DNA of 64,000 nucleotides from Trachythela sp. YZ-2020. Lineage: Eukaryota > Cnidaria > Anthozoa > Malacalcyonacea > Clavulariidae. Positions within the stretch are counted from its first letter, which is position 1. Each line of letters starts with the position of its first letter. The stretch spans positions 3,620,001 to 3,684,000 of the forward strand of contig JADLSH010000249.1 of assembly GCA_016169945.1 (NCBI GenBank), given 5' to 3'. Position numbers and translations under genes: made by a program. Positions 55,906 to 64,000 of the stretch are shown one piece after another. The notes under the pieces are model-generated. The model was given only the letters and a program-made list of their open reading frames with translations. It was not told where the DNA came from and made no database searches.

Positions 55906-56134
55906 TGTGTTATTCTAGATCTAGTTGTATTATTAACATTTCCTTCGCCTTCGATTGATTGTTTATGTGCTCCCGATTCAGCACATCTAGCACCCTCACT
56001 TATTTCACTTATGTTTTGACAATTCTCAGGAGCGATATAATTTCAATTATGTTTTCTATCATTGTTCAAGTATAAAAGAATATTCTTGGCTAAGGTTGCT
56101 GTCCCTTGCCTGTTTAGATTAACTCCATATGTAT

Positions 56135-57528
56135 TTAACTGATTAACTCCAATATTTTTATGTCCATCTGGTTGCAGTAATTAAAAAGTTTGTTGTTTAC
56201 CTCATCAACTCGTTCTTTAAGATTTGGTGAGTCAGTTCTTGTTATCAACTCTGAAATCACAACTTTGGTTTTTGGACTCTCCTTTTTTATGATATTACAT
56301 ACCTTTAAGACGCCCTTTGCCACATCAGTTGGACTTTTCTCCTTGAGATCATTAGTCCCAACGTGTAAAATGATTTCATCAGGTTTTCTTTGGAGACATG
56401 GCTTAATATGGTATTGCATTGCGTCCGTAGTGGCTCCACGATATGTCTCGGCATGCACTCGCCTGTTTCCGTTTTGAACTGAACGCTTTAGTCTGCGACA
56501 ATCAAGATGTTTGATCATAGAGTCACTGTTCGATTCGTCCCGGAGTATTTCATATCGATTGGTTGATAGAACAGGCGAAGCATTGTCTGGCTTCTTAGCT
56601 GACCCATTTGACTTTGCCGTACGCCATTCTGTGGCTTCGGGTTGCTTTTCGCTGTCCTCTCGGTCAAGGTATAAAAGCTTGATTGTTGTAACTAGACAAG
56701 CTCTTTCATTTTCAAAGTCTTTGGTCTTCGTATGGAGATCTGCCGCGATATGCGATAAGTTTGTATTTCTTTCTTGTAGCTCTTGGTTTTGCGTCTTTAG
56801 TTTTCGATTTTCTTCCCTCAAGTCGTTAATTAAATCTTGATTGTTTGGTTGCGAGTTAATGGCCTTTATATAACTCACTTCAAATTCAAGATCTCTACTT
56901 TTGCACTAATTGCTTCTATTTTTTGCATTAAGTCATTGTTTTGAGAACCCTCAGAAGATTTATTGGTTGAGTTATTATTTAAATTCGGCGACTCTTCATG
57001 CAAATTTCTTTTTATTGAGTCTTCAGAAAGTGGCATGTCTTCCCCGTGTTTTCCATGTTGATATGCCAATCCCAATGCAATATCGCTTCCTCGATTCGCC
57101 ATACCATGAGCTTTCTTTGATGTAGTGATAGTTCCATTAAAAAATTCTTCAGAGTTATCGCTCTCCTCTTCACTGTCGTCAGCTAATAGGCTTTCAACAG
57201 ATTTTTCTAGGTCAACAGCTTTGTCGTTCTGAGAGTTAGTCTCATTTCGCTTTATGAAAGTGTACACTCGCTCTAATACTTCGTTTCCCTTCTCACCCTC
57301 GAATTGTATGTTCTCGCTTTTCTTCAGCCAAGTAACTGTTAACTGCTCACTTTCAAAATACCATTTCCCGCCGCTTGGCGACCGCCATGTAGTACTGTCG
57401 GCTGTTTCCTCATCAACTTCAGTAAGGACGAATGCTTTCAAGTCTTCTAATGTTCCAGTCCATTTCAATTTGTTCTTTCTCGTGTTAAAGTAACCGTACA
57501 AAACATTCACAACTGTTGAGGAAGTCAT
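56135..57528 (-). pseudogene. LINE ORF1 with coiled coil and SGNH hydrolase domain, frameshifted
   Basis: The start at 57528 gives a basic N-terminal domain (YFNTRKNKLKWTGTLEDL), then an acidic middle (DDSEEESDNSEEFF). Near 56880 the frame changes and a coiled coil follows (INDLREENRKLKTQNQELQE). The C-terminal part from about 56530 is an SGNH/GDSL-type hydrolase: RRLKRSV at the start, IILHVGTNDLKE with the conserved G-x-N-D block, and VVISELITRTD. Esterase-like ORF1 proteins are known in CR1-group LINEs and may bind RNA or membrane; the role is not settled. The usual final D-x-x-H block is not in the open frame. Confidence 0.8.
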
Positions 57529-57535
57529 TCTTTGT

Positions 57536-58522
57536 AGTATCGAAATAAGGTTTTGACTACAATTTGCTTGAATTTAACGGAGCACTAAATCACACGTCCG
57601 CTTCGCAATCTTATAATCGGAAAACGCATAATTTAAGTATGAATATTGATGCTCAGCAAACAATTTTCAAATAAATCATGAAGTGTTTACTTTTATTTTA
57701 TAAACGTGAGCAATGAAATCTTATAGAACTAAAGTGTTTTTGTCATGATTTCTTTGACAATTGTTTGCAGGGCATTAATAGTCATATTTAAATCTTACAA
57801 TCATTGCCTAACGAATACTAATACGGGCGTCATCCGGGAGTTGCCGTCCTATAATGTTCATTGTACGTTATCGACAGAAATTTGCTATCAAGTTATAATA
57901 ATCACTATTTAGCTACATTAAAAAAAATTACAAAATATGTAACAACAACGCTTTTCGAATGTCTGTTTGCGAATATATTTCGGGTTTTTGACAAAACTTT
58001 GTCAAAACTATGCTGGACCCACCTACCCTATGCATAAGTCACATTTTTTAAATTTTGAAGAAGGCGCTGATTGGCTACTTTACACAACGTTTTCTGCAAA
58101 TTACACAGGCAGGCGGCGGGAAAAACAAAATATATACATAACTATACATAACTATAAATACATAACTATACATATAACTATACTATATACAAGTGATGTA
58201 GTTTTTGTAGACTTTGTAGAGTTTTTGTTTGTAATTTGTGGAAAATTTTGCATTTGTAAAAGTTGTAGATGAGTTGGAGTTTAAAAAACTTGCCAACCTT
58301 GTCAATATATTAGACCGAATCAATGGACCGAATAGACTTGTGTGCACGCGCGCGAGCGACACGCGAGCATGAAAGATTTACACGCGCGCGTGTTTTCAAG
58401 CTTTATCAAGTGAATATATCAAAGAAAAGCTTTCAGAAAAGATTAAAAACCCGAATTTTTGGGTCGCCTATGGTCGTATGAACTTGTATGTACCTGAATG
58501 TATGTCGTATTTCGAAAATTTA
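57536..58522. other. Intergenic stretch, nothing recognised
   Basis: It includes a short ATAACTATACATAACTATA repeat near 58137-58190 and a CG-rich CACGCGCGCG patch near 58340-58390. No gene was seen. Confidence 0.4.
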
Positions 58523-58688
58523 CTCGTCTGTAGTCGTCTGTTACTCGTCTGTAGTCGTCTGTCACTCGTCTGTAGTCGTCTGTTACTCGTCTGTTGCTCG
58601 TCTGTAGTCGTCTGTTACTCGTCTGTAGTCATCTGTCACTCGTCTGCAGTCGTCTGTACTCGTCTGTTACTCGTCTGTCATTCGGGTG
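58523..58688 (+). repeat. 21-bp-type minisatellite of CTCGTCTGTAGTCGTCTGTT
   Basis: Built from the words ACTCGTCTGT and AGTCGTCTGT in variable order, about eight units. It creates a spurious leucine/valine/cysteine-rich ORF. Confidence 0.88.
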
Positions 58689-58914
58689 TAGTTTTAGAAT
58701 AGATCCTTGCTGGCTGGCAAGAGGTGAAATTCCGCCTCGAATATTGTTTTTATATGTTTTTGAGATTTGATTTACATCGGAACCCGGCAGCCCGGTTTGC
58801 TTGAATCAAAACAAGTCAAGTCGAATCATATTAAATTCACTCAAGTCAAAACATGTAAGGAATTCACGAAATTAAATTTTCATTACTTTACATTTTATAT
58901 CTAATAACGATTTA

Positions 58915-59175
58915 ACGATTAACATTTCTATAGCGCAAATTTACATGTGAATATGATCAAATGCGCTTTACATGAAGTGTTACGATTACTTAATTACATA
59001 CTTAGCCTAGACTATTGTATCTTTACAACGATTGTGATATTACTTTCTTAACTGTGTTTATCCTAACCCACCCTGTCAACTTTCCCTGTGGGAGGAAACC
59101 GGAGTGCCCGGAGAAAACCCACTCGGCGACTTTCGGCAGAGTGTTGACCGACTCTTTTCACATCAGTCCGTTGTA
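58915..59175 (-). mobile_element. SINE fragment with L2-like tail
   Basis: The minus strand carries the body core GGGTTTTCTCCGGGCACTCC and GGTTTCCTCCCACAGGGAA (59115-59065), shared with the SINE at 51936-52290. It ends with GTAAAGCGCATTTG...TTTGCGCTATAGAAATGTTA (58975-58920), which resembles the 3' end of the L2-like LINE at 41926. The tRNA head is missing or decayed. Confidence 0.75.
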
Positions 59176-60653
59176 ACTATGTAATTATCTTCGGAAAGCC
59201 TCTTTTGGGGGAAAGATAATGAAATAAGGGGCCGAAATAGTTGCCGACAATAAAGATAGTGTTTTTGAAAATCGAAATAAATTTCGGTTTCCCGCAAATT
59301 ACACGGGAAATTCTTGCTAGCGCTTGTCGGGCTAGTCCGACTCATGTGAAGCAAATGACAAACAGACCTGGAAAAGCGAGCTAGCCTGGCTCGTGTGAAC
59401 AGGCCCGAATTCGAAGGTTTTTTTATATATGTAAATTTTTGAAGGAAAAGAGAAGATTATACTCGCCCACAGGAGATATTAACACTTAAAACATTCAGCC
59501 ACAATGCACCCATGCATTCCCGCCATACTTTGTTATTTTCGTCTGTTTAAACTTTAGAAAGTTTTAGTCACCAGAAGAGAAGTCTTGGACCGTCGTTGGA
59601 AGTCGTTCTCAATTTGTTCCTTTTTCCAAAATAATTATCGCCCCACTATTTAGTGTGCGGTGTGGTGCAAATCATGTATTCAGGTTTAGCTGTTAATATA
59701 TACTCGAGCCTTTCCGTTGTGAGTAAAATCATGTTGGTTGCCATTGACAATTGCAGCTTTTGTTAGAAACATATTCACAGATCCAGTTCAGTATTATCGT
59801 ACTTTCAGTTTTACCGCTCCCTTGGTTCTTATAAACGCTGTTATTGATCCTGTTATTTATTATTATAGAAGTAAAGGTTTCGTTTATCATTAATAATGTT
59901 AGTAAGGCGCTTTAAAAATGCTGGATGTTGCGAATGTTGATAGAAGTGTAAATGGATTCCTACAGGATTTGGAATAATTTGCAAAGTTATTGCTATACGA
60001 TAGTTGTGTATCGTAATTTTCCGCAGCTTGATGTTTTTATATCTGTGTTCGTATACGTTATTAGGATTAAATAAAAATAAAACACAATAGAAAATAGTGT
60101 GGAATCTTATTCTCAATTTTTTTCTTTGGCATTGTTCATGCAATATAGTCATGTCAACACACTCGACGAAATCGTAAGATGCAATAATTATAAACTTTAT
60201 GTCAATGTTCAAGACCAATGTCAAGGTCTTTCTACTAGGTAGTTTTTATCTTTCACTTAAGGAGTTTAGATAACGGAGGGTAACACTCGGATTTCGGACG
60301 TACCAATTAGGTGGTGTATTACAGGTGTGGGAAGCTGAAGAAGGAGGGTCTGATTTTTGTATTCTTGAGTCTCTGTGACTTGATTTCCTGCATTTCCAGA
60401 GACCATTTTTGATATATCCCATCTAAATGGAGCCAGGTTTTGTTGTGAGAATACCATAACTTTCTTCTAAACTCAGTTTTTTTTTACCTTTTTTGCTTAT
60501 ATTTTGGACGAAAGGGACCTTCACTGGGGGACCAAAATAGCTTACTGGGGTGGCCAACATGGGGACTGGGAGGCATTTGCCCCCACAGCCTATCCGTTAA
60601 AAAGGCCCTGGGAAACCGGACGCGAAAATAGATGTAGAAGACACGCCATCGAG
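59176..60653. other. Intergenic stretch, no supported gene
   Basis: The 123-codon open frame on the minus strand at 59853-60224 has no domain and AT-driven composition. Short repeat-like phrases occur near 60510-60620. Confidence 0.35.
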
Positions 60654-60980
60654 CAAGGGTGCACGGCAGTACGCTTTTTGATCAATTTTAAGAGTAAATT
60701 GTGACACTAATTCTCATTTCTTACCTGAAATAATCTGTGAATTATTATTATTTCATCTTTCTCTCCTCTAGTTGCAAAATACTGTGGAAAAAACCCTGTC
60801 CATGTGAGAGTAGAAATTAAAACACAAAATTTAAATAAACAACGTGAAGCTAATCTAAATATTCGACAGTAATATGAAATAATAATAATTTACAGATTAT
60901 TTCAGGTAAAAAATGAGAATTAGTGTCACAATTTAATCTTAAATTAAAATTGATCAAAAAGCGTACTACCGTGCACCCTT
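60654..60980. mobile_element. 327-bp hAT-type MITE with 8-bp target duplication
   Basis: AAGGGTGCACGG at the left and CCGTGCACCCTT at the right are the inverted ends; the arms continue for about 100 bp (GTACGCTTTTTGATCAATTT, TTGTGACACTAATTCTCATT). CCATCGAG is directly repeated at 60646-60653 and 60981-60988. Confidence 0.9.
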
Positions 60981-60988
60981 CCATCGAG

Positions 60989-62519
60989 TGCCCTTCGTTT
61001 GCAAGTCAGCAAATTTTTCTTGGCCACGTGACCGAATTGGGTTATAATGATATATTGATAAATATATATATGATATATTTACACTTTTGTACTGTTTTGA
61101 TAAACACAAAATTGCTTCTGCACATACATCCAATAGTATTGAAAAAAGCATAAATATTAAAGAAAATCTGGACGTAGTCTGAGCCGTTTATAGTAACCTA
61201 ATACCTATTTTTAGAAAGCGAAACTATTACAGCTTATAAAAGAACAAAACTTCAAGAGGGGATCAGGGGAAGTAGTTAAAGAAAGTACGTGTTGACGTTA
61301 CTTTAAGCATTTTAGTTTTATTTTCAATTGGAATCATCATGATAAGAAAGAATGTGAAAATTTTAGCTAAATTGTTTGAAAGAAACTAGAATAATGTAAG
61401 GTCAATCGTTGTTTGTCTTCAACAACAGTTCACATGATTTTCCATTTACGTTTTGTTTAATCTGTTAGATTTGTGTGACCGAAGGTTTCAAAGTCATATA
61501 AGTGTGTTTATAGTTCTCATAAAAATGTTCGTTTCAAAATCTTCGGAAGCAAATGGTGATTGGGACTCAATATAAGTGTTCTGCATGTGTGTTTCCAAAG
61601 CCTCAAAAGTGCATTTTCTATGTTTCTTGAGAGAAAATTTATGGAAGAATAAGTGAAATTTTTGAACTTAAGGTGGCTCGATATAGTAATCACGAAATAC
61701 CTTATGCAAGAAATGCGACTGTACTTTTACTATGTTAATGGTTGGGTTGCTTGACTAAAAAATATGTTGTTGGAAGTCATTGTTGTCATGGTTACCAAGA
61801 CAAAGTACCCCCTATGGTGAAATACGTGCACTTTTGTAAACATGATTTCTGGACAAGTATTAATGATAGAAACCTGGAATAACTGTTTTTTATTAACTAA
61901 CAACATTATCTACGAGGCGAACTAGAACAATTGACATAGATGCCATAATAAAAGTTTTGCGGCATGAATATTGGAAATGCATATGATTGTTCTCACTTAA
62001 ACAGTTACTATTTCAAAACTATTAAAGTTGAGCTAATTCTTTTAGTTCATCTCCTAGACCAAGCTATACAGAGTTTGGCCTGAAACTTGAATCAAGATAG
62101 CTCTAATATTTCTTCAGATATCCTACGCGCAAGAATAGAAATTGGGCATTTTCATTAATTTGAAAAAAATGCTTTTAAAGTTAAATATTTAGTTTATTAA
62201 CAAGATCATCACTGTAAAATGGCAATACACAGTTGAATAATAATTGTTACCATTTCAGAAACCTCCTGCCTCATATGTGATGCCCTCTTTTTCTGTTGTT
62301 TTGTTTTCTTTCTTTTTTCTGGCTACGCAGCACTTTTCTTCTTTTTTTAATCTCCGCTTTGTATATATAATTAGCTTTATTAATCCGTTTCTTGTCAGCC
62401 TTTCTAATCCTTTCCTCAAAGAATTGTCCTGGTACCAAACCTACGTCAATAAAAATATATATTCCAGCCTGAGATCACATATTAAAATGTGAAACTTCAT
62501 CATACACACCAAATTCTTG
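60989..62519. other. Intergenic stretch, nothing recognised
   Basis: It is AT-rich with no repeat or coding signature that I could support. Confidence 0.4.
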
Positions 62520-63030
62520 TACGTCAGCTCCAGCAAAAAATACTTTTTGGAAGCTTATTCCAAATCATCCCATTCAGGGATTCGTTCTGATTTTGTCTTT
62601 TTCCATCCAGACATTTTTTCAGCAGACTATCATTACTAAGTCTAAAATAAATTTGTTTAATTAAACCAATAATTTTGTCAGGTAGACCAGGTCCTCTTTT
62701 ATACAAATTTGTATTGTTCGCTTTGTCTTGCTTGGAACGACACCAGCTGTCAGGACCATCTGGACTGTGCTCGTGAAGATTTGGTCTTTTGGAAGAAACA
62801 CAATGGAAAAAGCTGGCATGAATTGCAGACTACATACGAGATAAATCTCCACAATTACTTCTTATGGAAATCCCATAATACTTTTGAAGTTTAACAATCA
62901 GGGAATCAGTTAGCTTCCCCTTACCACCAATTCCTTTGTTTTTTTCTTTAACTTTCTGAGTGCAGTCCCTACTCGCTTTTGAAGATGGTCGACACATTCC
63001 TTTTTCTCCACACAAACATTTTGGTAACAA
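62520..63030 (-). pseudogene. MULE-like transposase remnant
   Basis: Minus-strand pieces in order are CTQKVKEKNKGIGGKGKLTD and SLIVKLQKYYGISIRSN (62980-62850), then in another frame PDGPDSWCRSKQDKAN, then YKRGPGLPDKII, SLLKKCLDGKRQNQNESLNG and MIWNKLPKSIF (62706-62530). The IGGKGKLTD, P.G.DSWC, and C..GK.QN.NES.N..IW...PK blocks together occur in a transposase-like family common in cnidarian and arthropod genomes, which I believe is Mutator-related; the family link is from memory. Frameshifts break it. Confidence 0.62.
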
Positions 63031-63195
63031 TGTTTGTAGTGTATTGGGTTCCTGTGCATATCACGAGGGAAGTGGTGTAAGATTAATATGGGAATTGCAA
63101 GTAGAAAAATATATGGTTTGTTGATAAAGTTAAATCTGTAGTTTAATCTGTGCGAATCCGTGGTTAGATCCGGCCATCAGGCGTTACATTGCAAT
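63031..63195 (+). repeat. Probable 5' LTR end of a Ty3/Gypsy element
   Basis: The sequence just before the primer binding site ends TTACATTGCA, the CA expected at an LTR end. The left border could not be fixed because no second LTR is in the window. Confidence 0.45.
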
Positions 63196-63208
63196 TGGCG
63201 ACGAGGAT
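63196..63208 (+). promoter_or_regulatory. Primer-binding-site-like sequence
   Basis: TGGCGACGAGGAT starts with the TGG complementary to a tRNA CCA end and lies two bases after the presumed LTR end and 50 bp before the gag start. The tRNA was not identified. Confidence 0.6.
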
Positions 63209-63258
63209 AAAGTGAACATGTTTAAGAATAAATCCGTACCATTTTCGATCGGAAACTA

Positions 63259-64000
63259 ATGGGAGAACCAGAGAAAATTGATTGCTACGGTGATCAAGCA
63301 ACTCTTGGCACTCGCTGGATGCGATGGCTCCAAAGCTTCGAATTATTTGTCGATTCTCAAGGACTTCTTATTACAGAGGGCTCAGAAAAGAACAGACAAC
63401 GAAGACGAGCGCAACTCCTCCACTACGCTGGTCCTGACGTACAAGACATATTTTACACCCTCGAAAACACTGGCAAAGCTAACGACTATGCAGCAGCTGT
63501 CAAGGCACTTAATGCATACTTTGCCCCGAAAGTAAACTCTGCCTTTGCTCGACACACATTTCGACAACTTCAACAGAACGCAGGTGAGACCGTTTTACAA
63601 TTTGCTTCACGGTTAAAAAGATATGCGAAAGACTGTGATTATGGCACAGACTGTCAGACACCGATAATCACGTTCGAGACGAAGTCCTTCAGAAATGCAA
63701 ATCAGATTATTTACGCCGGAAATTATTGGAAGAAGGCCCAAGTCTAACTCTAACACGAACACGAACACTTGAGTTGGCCCAGCAATGTGAGAGAGTGGAA
63801 GCGCAAATGGCATCATCGTCGATTCCTTCAAGGGAACAAACTAACACCAAAGATAACAATGTAAACAGAATTACATGGAATAATTATAATCGAGATCAGC
63901 GCCCACGAAACCCGCGTGGTCCCCGCGTGACACAGCAGAACGATGGCACATGCTATCGATGTGGCAATACGGGACACTATGGCCGTGATCCAACTTGCCC
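63259..64000 (+). pseudogene. Ty3/Gypsy gag, frameshifted, running off the right edge
   Basis: The ATG at 63259 opens MGEPEKIDCYGD, RWMRWLQSFELFVDSQGL, RRRAQLLHYAGPDVQDIFY and FRQLQQNAGETVLQFASRL, a Gypsy gag capsid region. Near 63655 the frame changes; the next frame continues DEVLQKCKSDYLRRKLLEEG, ARTLELA-like text and a basic linker. It ends with the zinc knuckle CYRCGNTGHYGRDPTC (C-x2-C-x4-H-x4-C) at the edge. Gag forms the particle and binds RNA through the knuckle. The frameshift, if not a sequencing error, disables it. Protease and polymerase would lie beyond 64000. Confidence 0.85.

Larger units (their letters stand above)
53091..57535 (-). mobile_element. CR1-like LINE, nearly full length but disabled
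   Basis: On the minus strand it has ORF1 (57528-56135), endonuclease (about 55900-54586), reverse transcriptase (54590-53382), a 3' untranslated part, and an AATAATAAAATAATAAA-like tail near 53100. Defects include a frameshift in ORF1 near 56880, a frameshift in the endonuclease near 55740, an in-frame loss of the early RT fingers at about 54586 and a TGA in the RT near 54450. The retained layout is clear for a CR1-group element. Confidence 0.9.

Noticed and set aside
59853..60224. 123-codon minus-strand frame
   Set aside because: No domain, no neighbouring exon and composition that follows AT-rich background.

Overview
This is eukaryotic DNA, most likely from a cnidarian (perhaps an anthozoan such as an octocoral). 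That is an inference from the AT-rich base composition, the long introns, a secreted PAN / calcium-binding-EGF / D8C mosaic gene, and the mix of mobile elements: L2/CR1-type LINEs, a DIRS-like element, a Penelope-like element with hammerhead ribozymes, a tRNA-SINE, Ty3/Gypsy pieces and many palindromic elements. No prokaryotic-style operons or CRISPR arrays are present.

The one host gene I can support runs on the + strand from 30009 to 50266. Exon 1 encodes a signal peptide (30009-30156). After a 10.5-kb intron come a PAN/Apple-like exon (40706-40929), a 10-nt microexon (41099-41108), phase 1-1 EGF exons (43995-44117, 44839-44964, 45105-45227, a doubtful one at 45309-45431, and 46903-47031), and a terminal exon with a uromodulin/GP2/OIT3-type eight-cysteine (D8C) domain (49884-50266). 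All splice phases agree. The predicted product is about 421 residues without the doubtful exon and looks like a secreted adhesion or recognition protein.

The left third (1-20 kb) is a graveyard of mobile DNA: a broken LINE (1-2405, minus), a Gypsy integrase tail (4079-4460, minus), several fold-back or MITE elements, a fold-back whose two ends carry arrays of a 7-bp unit (6833-9413, with a clear 10-bp target duplication), and a cluster of six GTGACTCACGTGAC motifs (9572-10949). From 20930 to 27722 lies a minus-strand DIRS-like tyrosine-recombinase retrotransposon. Its recombinase gene is split by an insertion that itself holds a second element with a 9-bp target duplication.

The first intron of the host gene contains a giant TA-flanked palindromic element (30744-40442). 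Nested in it are a fold-back, a Penelope-like GIY-YIG fragment, five identical hammerhead ribozymes (four in a direct array of about 282-bp units, one in the Penelope-like flank) and a 2.3-kb TA-flanked element inserted in one array unit. Later introns hold an L2-like LINE, a TA-flanked MITE and a 2.6-kb fold-back with an 8-bp target duplication.

The right part (51-64 kb) has a tRNA-derived SINE with a long tetranucleotide tail, a second SINE fragment whose tail resembles the L2-like LINE's 3' end, a nearly full-length but disabled CR1-like LINE (about 53100-57530, minus) with an SGNH-hydrolase-bearing ORF1, a hAT-type MITE, a MULE-like transposase remnant, and the start of a Ty3/Gypsy element whose gag runs off the right edge.
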